Positions 8,906 to 16,943 of a DNA stretch of 41,651 bases are shown here, piece after piece. The translations under genes were made by a program, and so were the position numbers. The DNA comes from Thermoplasmatota archaeon. Lineage in GTDB: Archaea; Thermoplasmatota; Thermoplasmata; Thermoplasmatales; Thermoplasmataceae. The stretch spans positions 1-41,651 of the forward strand of contig JAMDBT010000048.1 of assembly GCA_023487205.1 (NCBI GenBank), written 5' to 3'. Under the pieces are notes generated by a model that saw only the letters and a list, made by a program, of their open reading frames with translations, had not been told where the DNA came from and did not search any database. Numbering within the stretch: the stretch's first letter is position 1; the number at the start of each line of letters is the position of its first letter.

Positions 8906-9670
8906 GTTTCCATGACTGAAAAGTCATGGCCACATTGAAGCGAAACAGAAGGTAATAGTACCACATCGATCTACTGAGTTTCCATGACTGAAAAGTCATG
9001 GCCACATTGAAGCGTTACGTTCACGTTTCCGGCCGGGTAGATCGAGGTGTTGTTTCCATGACTGAAAAGTCATGGCCACATTGAAGCCTGATTTGCCGTA
9101 ATGATAGAAGACCGAGACATTCTTGTTTCCATGACTGAAAAGTCATGGCCACATTGAAGCTTCCAGATCGCAGTTTCCTTTTCGTCCAGTTCCCAGCGTT
9201 TCCATGACTGAAAAGTCATGGCCACATTGAAGCGCATAGAGGTCGCCAACGTCCCGATAGGATTCGACGGTTTCCATGACTGAAAAGTCATGGCCACATT
9301 GAAGCTACCAGTAGTGGAGACTTGCATTGTAGGTATCGGAACGTTTCCATGACTGAAAAGTCATGGCCACATTGAAGCGAATAATAGAGCAGCTTCACCG
9401 GATCGTCGCTGTAAAAGGTTTCCATGACTGAAAAGTCATGGCCACATTGAAGCGGGATATCATAAGTGTAAACGTCGTAAGTCTGGTTGGTTTCCATGAC
9501 TGAAAAGTCATGGCCACATTGAAGCAACATTATCACAAGCTGGGAGTGCGTGACGATGTTCTGTTTCCATGACTGAAAAGTCATGGCCACATTGAAGCTT
9601 ATTATTAATTGCATATCCATATGGAATGCATGCAGTTTCCATGACTGAAAAGTCATGGCCACATTGAAGC
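8906..9670 (+). CRISPR. CRISPR array, 11 repeats of 36 bp and 10 spacers
   Basis: Repeats begin at 8906, 8978, 9052, 9125, 9198, 9270, 9343, 9418, 9490, 9563 and 9635. All eleven are identical 36-mers beginning GTTTCC and ending CACATTGAAGC. Spacers are 36-39 bp. Inside the repeat is a perfect 8-bp palindromic stem, CCATGACT and AGTCATGG, closed by GAAA; the tail after the stem is CCACATTGAAGC. The likely handle after Csb2 processing is the last 8 bases, ATTGAAGC. Neither end repeat is degenerate, so orientation rests on the handle and on the side where cas2 lies. Confidence 0.98.
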
Positions 9671-9745
9671 ACCCCAACGGGATTGCGGAGGCTGCTCTCT
9701 CGTAGGAACTGTCTGCTATCTTACCAATCATCGATGCTTGATTTT

Positions 9746-10780
9746 TCACAGTCTGTATCTGAGGATGGCACACAGGCCACCGAATCGTTCCACTACGGCA
9801 CCGGATTCGTCGTGTCCGCTGATGATATGCACCTCTCCTCCGGCATTCCTGACTTCGTCCATTATTTTCGCAGTCTTTTCGCCCCTGAAGGATGTCTCTG
9901 TAACCAGAAGCACGGAAACTGCACCTGCAGCTGACGCCTTCTCAACCTCCAGGGTACCATACGCAACGGGTTCTTCCTTGCCTAGGGCCCGCATGAACAT
10001 GTCCAGGTAGGTCTTTTCTTTCCTTAGCCTGGCTTCCTTCAGCAGATCCTCGCTCCTGTCACTTTCGAGGAATTCGTAAACGGCCCCCTGATCACTCCTT
10101 CCCGTGGCAAACGAAAACAAGGCGGGCACCCCCCTTTTTCCTTTCAAGAACGCTTCAAAGTGTGAACGGGTAAATCCTCCTCCGAGGATGACAAGAATGT
10201 TCCTATCCGCGGACCTGGTTTTCACTGCGCCCCAAATCTCTTCAAAATACCCGGTCTCGCTGTACGATGATTCGTATCTCTTTCCCGTCTTGCCGGACAG
10301 GATGGAAGCCAGGGGCATAAGGCCGTAAGACTTCATCTCATAGACCTCCGCAGTTTCATCGTCGAGTGCAACAAAGATAACGACATCCCTGGACTCGCTG
10401 TTGACGGATTCCCGGAGAAGTTCCAGTTCCTGCCGGCTCCATTTTTCCTTTATGATCTCGATTTCGTCCTCGATACCTACGTTGATGGACTGGTGATCTC
10501 CCTTCACATCTTCCCCTCCCTCCTCTATGACCCCCGATATCCGGAGAGTGTCGGAGAACTTCCTGAATTCGACTTCCTCCACCTTCATCCTTACAGTGAA
10601 AGGCTTCCTGTAGGTTTCCTTGGCCCTGACCCTGTCTTCCGGGCGATCCACTCGCCTGAATACCGTAGATACGACCCTGTCTCCCGTCCTGATAACGTTC
10701 TTCAGGGTCCAGAGGTCGTCCTCGATCATGGTCATTACCCTCACCGATGTTCCCGAACGATCTTCATGCAGTATTTTCAT
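9746..10780 (-). CDS. pelA: Pelota/Dom34 ribosome rescue factor
   Basis: This 344-residue protein has the Pelota layout: an N-terminal Sm-like domain (starting MKILHEDRSGTSVRVMTMIED), a central domain with VIFVALDDETAEVYEM near 127, and a C-terminal eRF1-like domain with EGGEVHIIS-type and LGGICAILRY-type endings (here GGEVHIISGHDESG and FGGLCAILRY). It lacks the GGQ motif of true release factors, as expected for Pelota. It splits stalled ribosomes together with an ABCE1 or EF1A-type partner. It is the last gene of ubiX - nuclease - pelA, overlapping the nuclease gene by 17 bp. It ends only 75 bp from the last CRISPR repeat and is convergent with the array. Confidence 0.92.
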   Translation of the reverse strand: MKILHEDRSGTSVRVMTMIEDDLWTLKNVIRTGDRVVSTVFRRVDRPEDRVRAKETYRKPFTVRMKVEEVEFRKFSDTLRISGVIEEGGEDVKGDHQSINVGIEDEIEIIKEKWSRQELELLRESVNSESRDVVIFVALDDETAEVYEMKSYGLMPLASILSGKTGKRYESSYSETGYFEEIWGAVKTRSADRNILVILGGGFTRSHFEAFLKGKRGVPALFSFATGRSDQGAVYEFLESDRSEDLLKEARLRKEKTYLDMFMRALGKEEPVAYGTLEVEKASAAGAVSVLLVTETSFRGEKTAKIMDEVRNAGGEVHIISGHDESGAVVERFGGLCAILRYRL

Positions 10781-11252
10781 TCTGTCCCGTTATTCCCGTA
10801 ATGCGTTTCTCCATGTTCCTGTAGTGGGGCCCCTTCCAGTATACCGTCCCGCATTTTTCGCACTGGTAGAACTCGCTATAGGATTTCAGCGTACCCGGTT
10901 CGAGGAGTCCCTGCAGTTCCTCACCGCTTCGCCTCTGCAGCTCCCCGTTGCATTCTGTACATCTGGTGAATGCCAGACCAGATTCCGGCGAATAGATCGC
11001 AACGAATTGCCTCAACTGATCATCTATGTCGGTCGATTCCACCAGTACGGATTTGCCGTATCTGGCAGAGAGTTCCCTGTCCCTTGTAAGGAGAATACGG
11101 TCCGTCTTCCTGCACATCTCAATTATCTCGCCGTCACTTATTCCGGTCGATACGTATTCCACGTCAAATCCCAGGATTCGGAGCCATCTGCACATCCTGC
11201 CCAGCATGTGATCCGCTATGAACCTACTCAGTCCCTTCCCACCTCTTGACAA
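10764..11252 (-). CDS. Mut7-C domain RNase-like protein (PIN-like) with zinc ribbon
   Basis: The protein matches the Mut7-C family (PF01927 type). A PIN-like nuclease begins with FIADHMLGRMCRWLRILGFD, where the Asp of ADHM is the first acidic site. LLTRDREL supplies the next Asp. A zinc ribbon with CTEC and CEKC pairs follows. The frame is open to an ATG at 11291, but the domain needs only the residues from the TTG at 11252, which overlaps the ubiX end by 29 bp. I prefer 11252; the ATG at 11291 is possible and the ATG at 11207 would lose the catalytic Asp. It is coupled with pelA (17-bp overlap), suggesting a link to RNA or ribosome quality control. Confidence 0.82.
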   Translation of the reverse strand: MSRGGKGLSRFIADHMLGRMCRWLRILGFDVEYVSTGISDGEIIEMCRKTDRILLTRDRELSARYGKSVLVESTDIDDQLRQFVAIYSPESGLAFTRCTECNGELQRRSGEELQGLLEPGTLKSYSEFYQCEKCGTVYWKGPHYRNMEKRITGITGQNENTA

Positions 11253-11790
11253 GGCGATTCTCAATCCCCAGGAGATCAAGAATCCTGCCAACCACGAAAT
11301 CGGTCATGTCGTCGGCAGACTTGGGCCTGGAGTAATAGCCAGGCATGGCGGGCGCGATGATCGCACCGCTTCTGGACAGTCGGAGCATGTTCTCTATGAA
11401 CAGCGTGGAGAATGGCGTTTCCCGTGGAACTATGATCAGCTTCCTCCTCTCCTTCAACGCAACAGCCGCGGATCTGGTTATCAGCGTGTCTGCAATCCCG
11501 GCTGATATCTTTGCAAGGGTCGAACCGGAACATGGCACAATGCACATGGCATCATAGATGAAACTCCCGGAACTTATGGGCGCTGAAAGATCGGAATCCT
11601 TGTAACTGTGATCCGCAAGACTGGCGACTTCCTCCCTCGTCATGCCAGTTTCATACTCCATGACTTCAATGGAACCCTCGCTCAGCACAACATGCTTCTC
11701 CGCGTCCGGTAGGTTCCTCAGGAGCCTGATCCCAAGTATGCTGCCCGAAGCACCCGTGATTGCAATGACAATTCTCCTGCGTTGGGCCAT
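11224..11790 (-). CDS. ubiX: UbiX-type flavin prenyltransferase
   Basis: This 188-residue protein begins RRIVIAITGASGSILGIRLL, the flavoprotein nucleotide-binding start of UbiX/Pad1. SGSF near 97 and IVPCSGSTLAKISAG near 107 follow, and the late part has the family RKLIIVPRETPF and GAIIAPAMPGYY. It makes prenylated FMN, the cofactor of UbiD decarboxylases; no ubiD lies in this window. It is first in an operon with the Mut7-C nuclease and pelA. Its ATG is 26 bp from a TATA-like box, consistent with a leaderless mRNA. Confidence 0.93.
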   Translation of the reverse strand: MAQRRRIVIAITGASGSILGIRLLRNLPDAEKHVVLSEGSIEVMEYETGMTREEVASLADHSYKDSDLSAPISSGSFIYDAMCIVPCSGSTLAKISAGIADTLITRSAAVALKERRKLIIVPRETPFSTLFIENMLRLSRSGAIIAPAMPGYYSRPKSADDMTDFVVGRILDLLGIENRLVKRWEGTE

Positions 11791-11810
11791 AGTATCGAAG
11801 TGGAAAACAA

Positions 11811-11820
11811 GATATAAATG
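11811..11820 (-). promoter_or_regulatory. TATA box of the ubiX operon
   Basis: The minus strand reads CATTTATATC, centred about 26 bp before the ubiX ATG at 11790. No Shine-Dalgarno-like sequence lies between, consistent with leaderless transcription. Confidence 0.6.
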
Positions 11821-11951
11821 TGAGACTGGAAGCTACGTTTCCATTCAATCAAAATGCTGTGGACACTCCTGATAACCGTTTCAATTGACTGTTTAATCGG
11901 GCATTACAATGCCCATCGATGTTTCCACCCTTCTAAAGAGCAGGGATCTGG

Positions 11952-12212
11952 GTGATTGAGTTATTCCGGCTTCTGGAAAAGCAGAAAGGGAAGGAAGTTG
12001 ATCTTGATTTTTCCGGGATAAAGTCCATGAGCAGGTCACTTTCAAATGAATATGCAAAGAGAAGGGAAAAATTCAGCAAAAGCGCAGTTGAGAAGAATCT
12101 CGACAAGAGCATTCGCAACTTGATTGCGATTGCGTCCAGGCTCCCTGCGAAATCTGACCGGAACAAAGCCCGTAAAATGGAAGTCTTGGAAGTAGCCTCA
12201 ATGTCGCAGTAG
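11952..12212 (+). CDS. Small STAS-like (DUF4325-like) protein
   Basis: This 86-residue protein starts at GTG. The core KEVDLDFSGIKSMSRSLSNE resembles the STAS-like DUF4325 pattern (a hydrophobic strand, DFSG, then a Ser/Asn-rich turn leading into an E-containing helix). The C-terminal half is basic and helical. The frame is closed by a stop at 11934-11936, so it cannot extend far upstream. Nothing around it indicates a function. A small hairpin (GGGCAT, TACA, ATGCCC) lies at 11899-11914 upstream. The family assignment is tentative. Confidence 0.45.
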   Translation: MIELFRLLEKQKGKEVDLDFSGIKSMSRSLSNEYAKRREKFSKSAVEKNLDKSIRNLIAIASRLPAKSDRNKARKMEVLEVASMSQ

Positions 12213-12342
12213 ATTGCAACGTACTCGGTGTGCGGACGATTCGGCAGGAAGCCGGTCTTATTCTTGACGGCGCAAGTTGCCATTCTTGCCGTTACGACCT
12301 TTGGCCGGGTGCCCATGATTGGGGGGACTCATCGGTAGAGTC

Positions 12343-12900
12343 TCATTTCTTCCTGTTGAAAATAAAGTACAGCGCAAAAATGGATGCAACGATTACGAGA
12401 AGGGCTCCCCATTCCTCATACTGGACGGTTGTGCTGACCCCCTTTGGAACAGACCAGGAGAATCCGGGATAGGCCTGTGCGTCAAGCGCCTGGATGTTCG
12501 TGAATCCGCTGATTTGAGAATTTTCGTTCTTTGTCAGGTTGAACGCCTTGGTCATGTTTCCCACCGACGGGAATCCGACTGTCGAAAGCGCTTCCACAAA
12601 CTGGAGACCGTACGGATTGAGGCCGGTGTACGAGAGATCGAATATAATCAGGTACTGCGTGACGTTCTTGGACCAGTTATATGATACGTAGGAACTGTTA
12701 TCATAAACGTTGGTAAACAGGCTCTGCCATTCGGACTGCGTAATCGTGTAATGGCTCGAGGCGTTGGTGTAGTAAGTTATCGCAGGAAGGTTTCCCGTTG
12801 GTGGCTGCAGTGGGGGAATTGATGCCTCAGAAACAGAACCCCAGGTAGAAACGATCAACACGACCAGTATCGCTGATATCAGTCCAGGCAGAAATCTCAT
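12343..12900 (-). CDS. Secreted, C-terminally membrane-anchored small protein
   Basis: This 185-residue protein has an N-terminal signal peptide (about 1-27, hydrophobic GLISAILVVLIVS). The outside domain is rich in Asn, Ser and Tyr with several N-X-S/T sites. A C-terminal membrane segment (ALLVIVASIFALYFIFN, about 165-181) is followed by NRKK. The topology is outside domain, one anchor, short positive cytoplasmic tail. It lies 101 bp downstream of the large surface protein gene on the same strand. I recognise no family. A TATA-like TTTTAAGA lies near 12930-12937. Confidence 0.75.
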   Translation of the reverse strand: MRFLPGLISAILVVLIVSTWGSVSEASIPPLQPPTGNLPAITYYTNASSHYTITQSEWQSLFTNVYDNSSYVSYNWSKNVTQYLIIFDLSYTGLNPYGLQFVEALSTVGFPSVGNMTKAFNLTKNENSQISGFTNIQALDAQAYPGFSWSVPKGVSTTVQYEEWGALLVIVASIFALYFIFNRKK

Positions 12901-13001
12901 GGGACTCCGAGGTGCCCCAATGAAACCGGTTCTTAAAAGGTTTTCATGGATTTGTGCTCAACTTCACGATCCCGCATATTTGCTGCAGGTATTGAGCGAC
13001 A

Positions 13002-16000
13002 TCATTTCCTCCCGCCGATGGGTCTTGGGATTTCACTTCCCGTTCCAGGCAATTCGGAGGGCATCAGATACTCCTTCCCTGAAATGTCAGTTGAAATGTG
13101 CCACCTCCCAGTGGCCAATGCTCCGTTAATCTTTTCGTTTATCTTCGCCCTGCTGAACCTGTGCTTCTTTCCTTCCCTGAATATCTGGCGAAGGCTCGCG
13201 CCGTTCATTTCCTTCAACATGTCGCTCAGTGCAGATTCATCCTTGTTAACTGTTGCCCTCCGGTATACCCAGTATGCCGATGCCGCAATGACTGTAACGA
13301 TTTCGGGCACGAAGCCCACGCAGTAGACTCCTGACGAATCGGTAATCTGCCTGCCGTTATAGCTTATGACTGCCGCAACCTCGTTCTGCCCGTAGTTCAG
13401 GTTATTCGACGTCGTGATGCCGTTTCCAGCGAATTTTCCGTTCACGTACCATGAAACGTTTGGTGTGTGCCCTATGTTTCCGTTGAGGACGACTCGGAAC
13501 GTGCCTGAAGTTCCAAACACGGCACTCTCAATACTGCTCGAGGTGACGTTTATGAAATACCGGACCGATTCACTCAAGTTTCTCGACACTGCGTTTCCGC
13601 ACTTGTCCTCCGCAGTGAAATTGAGGATGTAATTCCCGTTGGTAGGGAACTGTATGAGAAATTGGCCCCGGGTGAGGCTTAAGTTGTCATCCAGACCCAA
13701 TGTTCCACAGGTGACAGAGACGTTTCGCATGGGAGAGGGATCAATCACGGAAAAGGCTATTTCCAGGCTGGAAGAGTTGATCATGATGCCGGGATAGCTC
13801 ACCGTTAATTGGGGAGTGAGGTTGTAATAAAAGAAGGTGAGGTTTGTGGAGTTGAAATTCCCGCTGTCAGAGATGCCTGTAACGTTGATCTGGTATTCCC
13901 CCTGCGCCGACTCGTTGATCCAATTGGTATACGATTGGATCTGTTGAATTTCTCCTGGTCCGGCCACTGTTACGAGGTACCGCAGTCCCGGGACAGGCTG
14001 CCCGGGAATGGATCCATTTCCCGTTCGTGAGTATATGGATTGGGGCTTGAACGGGCATTGCGGTACTGTATTGTTTACCAGAATTGCGAACGCAGAGACA
14101 TTCTCGGTTCCGCTCAGCGACAAGGCAACGACCTTCACTGAATAGTTGCCGCTTATGGAGAAACCCGCTGTCCCGGGGCCAATGGATATCGTGGTTGTGT
14201 TCCGGTTCGAGAGTTCCATGACATTCTGGCCTGATGGGGATGATATGCTGACCCCGATGTACGCCGTCATGTTCGAAGCCGCAGTCATGGTGAAGGTGTC
14301 GTTAGCCGAGTTCCCGAAAAAAGAAAATGCGCTATCCGTGGTTCTCGTTATGGTGAGGCCTGGCCTGTATGAGATTACCGTGACGGACAGGTTTGAGACC
14401 CTTTCTTCGACGCCGTCCAGGAAATCGCAGTATATCCCTATATTGCTGTGTCCCTCAGGAAGGATCATTGTAGTCCGGTTTGTGGCAGTATAGTAATAGA
14501 TCGAACCTGACGCGCTTCTTACCACGATTTCGTACCGGGAAATGCCGGAAATGGGAGTCCAGGTCATGTTCTGGTGAGTCCTGTTCAGGTAGCTCCCGTT
14601 CCTGATGCTTGCCCGGAATCCTGCCGCGTTTGCGGATATTGCGTTGTAGGTGACATTCACCTCCCTCGAGAACCCCAGGGAATCCGATACCAGAATGGAT
14701 ACGTGCAGCGGACCTGTGTAATTGTTCAGGCTGAATGGTACGGTCGCCCCGGTGCCGTTGAACTCCCATGTCAGGTTTGCAGAGGTCACGTTTATCCGGG
14801 AAATGCCGAAAATACTGGTTCCATTGACGGACAGGGCAAAGTCGTCCGGAACGTAGGAGGAATTCGAAGGAGTTACCCCAATACCTGGCCCGGAAACGTC
14901 CACATAAACCGTAATGTTCCCTCTTGCTACATACCCCGCTTCGTTCTCAGCCGTCACTGAAGCGAGATAGGTTCCGTCGGGGATCCCCTGGGGATCGATT
15001 GCAATGGTATCGCCATTTGAAAGGAATTCTTTCCCGCTCAGGTTGAGTCGAACCTCATATGGCAGCGCAGATGAAACGCCGATCCCGATGGTGGCATTCC
15101 CGTGGATCGTCACCGGACTGGTCTTTCCCAATGAAATTGTGTCCGGAGAAAACGGAAAGGCCGTCCCCGCCAGGATACAATAGCCCGGGACTACGTCAAC
15201 AAATGACCCGTTTCCCAATGGTACTGCGGTACCGGAAACCTCCCCGGTGTCGAGAATGATCCGGGTGCCGTTCCCGACAAGAATGCCTTTGGCCGTGGTA
15301 ACTGTGAATCCCTCGTTGCTGCCAGCAACGGCCGTAATCTGCGGGGTTCCCGGGATTGCAAATTCTTCCATGGTGCCATTGAAGATAACCACCGTTCCGG
15401 TTACGGTCCTCCAGGCACTGCGCACCGTGTCGTTGTAGAATTCCGGAGGATAAGCCTCCGACACGAGATCACTGCTTCCTAGAAGGCTGGTGCCAGGGTC
15501 TCCCGTCGATATATTCACCTCAGCAGAATACATTGAGCCGTTTTCCAGCATTGTTGCGGTAAATTTCCCGGCACCTAAGTGCGCATACAGTATTTTCGTT
15601 CCCGCACCTGGAAAGAGAGATAGCGACCATTCTCTGTTGATAGAACTTCCCTGGATCGAGAACCAGGTGAGGTTTGCTCCGTCAAGGATGGCCGCCCCGG
15701 AAGGGTTCCTGAAGACCGTGACGCTGGAGGTGTCTGAGACCATAAGGGAAGCGCAGGCAAATGATGTGTTGGACAGGGAAAGGTTGTACAGCAGAATTCC
15801 CGTTGTACTGGCCATTGTTGCAAACAGGCAGTTGCCCGACCGGGAGATCCAGGAATCAGAGACGTTGAATCCGGGTTCCGCGGGTATAACGGTGCTGACC
15901 GATCCGTTGTAATAGTTCAGAATTCCAAGCCCTGCTCCCGGTTCCGCGTATAGCACTCCGTTGATCCTGCTTACAGGCAAGAACCCGTAGCGCTGAAAGG

Positions 16001-16763
16001 ATCCCGACCCAAGGGATGCGTCCTGAACGCGCCTGTATTCGGGCACGCTCTCATTCACAGGCAAGTATGCTGCGATTCCCTTCTCCATCGTGATCGAGTA
16101 AATCGTCATGTTTGTGAACATTCCGCCCCATCTCAGGTCCAGGTTTCCGTTAAACCGATCGGTCAGGTTCATGATCTGCGGAAAATCGCCGGAAGAACCA
16201 TTGGAAACGGAGAACATCATTGGCGCCTGATCCAGAGGGGGGAGAAAGAACCTGATCGAGGTCTTGACGTTGTATGCGGGCTGCGGACCAAGGTTGAAAT
16301 ACCCAGACTGATCCGTGAGCCTGGCATCGTATCCGTCGGGGGAACCGAAGGAAAGGTTTCCTCCCTGTCCTGGTCCCAGGAAAGTTCCGATGTCCGGTTC
16401 AGACAGGGAATAGCTCAGGTTGTCGTTCCAGGAGAAGACGATGTTCACGGATGAGTTTCCCTGAACGGTGAGATTGGTCCAGACCCATCCTGCGTAATTC
16501 ATCGTATTATCACGGAGGTCAAGTCCCACGCTTCCGGCACCACGGCCAATCGTGGCGTTCATGTACTGCCTTCCTTCCACAGACATGTTAATCCACGACA
16601 GATTTCCGGGAAATGAACCGGACGGCAGGGCAGAAAAATTGTAGGTTTCCTGCCCTCCAAACTGCGGAACCCAGTGATAAGAACCGTAATTCTCAGATCC
16701 AGACATCTGGGAAGGTACCAGCGTAATTAGTGCAATAAGTGCTATAATGGCAACTCGGACCAC
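13002..16763 (-). CDS. Giant surface protein with one membrane anchor and winged-helix-like cytoplasmic tail
   Basis: This 1253-residue protein starts at GTG 28-30 bp from an AT-rich TATA-like element. Residues about 1-22 form a signal peptide. The ectodomain is dense in N-X-S/T sequons. It seems to hold a beta-rich, propeller-like middle (about 230-540) followed by several Ig-like modules (for example SGPGIGVTPSNSSYVPDDFAL near 620). One membrane span lies near 1146-1167 (PEIVTVIAASAYWVYRRA). The last 86 residues are charged: SLRQIFREGKKHRFSRAKINEKINGALATGRW..KEYLMP looks like helix-turn-helix plus wing. The topology suggests sensing outside and DNA binding or signalling inside; that is inference. 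Confidence 0.8.
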   Translation of the reverse strand: MVRVAIIALIALITLVPSQMSGSENYGSYHWVPQFGGQETYNFSALPSGSFPGNLSWINMSVEGRQYMNATIGRGAGSVGLDLRDNTMNYAGWVWTNLTVQGNSSVNIVFSWNDNLSYSLSEPDIGTFLGPGQGGNLSFGSPDGYDARLTDQSGYFNLGPQPAYNVKTSIRFFLPPLDQAPMMFSVSNGSSGDFPQIMNLTDRFNGNLDLRWGGMFTNMTIYSITMEKGIAAYLPVNESVPEYRRVQDASLGSGSFQRYGFLPVSRINGVLYAEPGAGLGILNYYNGSVSTVIPAEPGFNVSDSWISRSGNCLFATMASTTGILLYNLSLSNTSFACASLMVSDTSSVTVFRNPSGAAILDGANLTWFSIQGSSINREWSLSLFPGAGTKILYAHLGAGKFTATMLENGSMYSAEVNISTGDPGTSLLGSSDLVSEAYPPEFYNDTVRSAWRTVTGTVVIFNGTMEEFAIPGTPQITAVAGSNEGFTVTTAKGILVGNGTRIILDTGEVSGTAVPLGNGSFVDVVPGYCILAGTAFPFSPDTISLGKTSPVTIHGNATIGIGVSSALPYEVRLNLSGKEFLSNGDTIAIDPQGIPDGTYLASVTAENEAGYVARGNITVYVDVSGPGIGVTPSNSSYVPDDFALSVNGTSIFGISRINVTSANLTWEFNGTGATVPFSLNNYTGPLHVSILVSDSLGFSREVNVTYNAISANAAGFRASIRNGSYLNRTHQNMTWTPISGISRYEIVVRSASGSIYYYTATNRTTMILPEGHSNIGIYCDFLDGVEERVSNLSVTVISYRPGLTITRTTDSAFSFFGNSANDTFTMTAASNMTAYIGVSISSPSGQNVMELSNRNTTTISIGPGTAGFSISGNYSVKVVALSLSGTENVSAFAILVNNTVPQCPFKPQSIYSRTGNGSIPGQPVPGLRYLVTVAGPGEIQQIQSYTNWINESAQGEYQINVTGISDSGNFNSTNLTFFYYNLTPQLTVSYPGIMINSSSLEIAFSVIDPSPMRNVSVTCGTLGLDDNLSLTRGQFLIQFPTNGNYILNFTAEDKCGNAVSRNLSESVRYFINVTSSSIESAVFGTSGTFRVVLNGNIGHTPNVSWYVNGKFAGNGITTSNNLNYGQNEVAAVISYNGRQITDSSGVYCVGFVPEIVTVIAASAYWVYRRATVNKDESALSDMLKEMNGASLRQIFREGKKHRFSRAKINEKINGALATGRWHISTDISGKEYLMPSELPGTGSEIPRPIGGRK

Positions 16764-16788
16764 GGCTCCGGCAAAAGATTGGGTTTAC

Positions 16789-16798
16789 ATAATTATTC
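16789..16798 (-). promoter_or_regulatory. TATA-like element of the giant surface protein gene
   Basis: The minus strand reads GAATAATTAT, about 30 bp before the GTG start at 16763. The 180-bp divergent spacer to gap (16764-16943) holds no gene. Confidence 0.45.
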
Positions 16799-16912
16799 GC
16801 ATCTTTGCGCCTCTAGTCGTCTTCGTTGTGGTGAATCATTTGCACACTGTCGAGATCTGACGCAAAGTGCCTGATCCGGCGTGTTTGCGTGTTTTTTATT
16901 TATGCGGCATTG

Positions 16913-16920
16913 CTTTATTA
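16913..16920 (+). promoter_or_regulatory. TATA box of the gap-radA-ACT-xpd operon
   Basis: CTTTATTA is centred about 27 bp before the ATG at 16944. This favours that ATG as a leaderless start over the upstream in-frame ATG at 16881. Confidence 0.6.
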
Positions 16921-16943
16921 GGATTCTAGGACTTCTGGATTCG

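Noticed and set aside
9070-9773. Minus-strand open frames through the CRISPR array with a repeated LQCGHDFSVMET peptide
   Set aside because: The peptide is the translated repeat; the frames are artefacts of the array.
11821-11940. GTTTCCATTC and GTTTCCACCC segments resembling the CRISPR repeat start
   Set aside because: Only 8 bases match and neither the stem nor the tail follows; they are not degenerate repeats.
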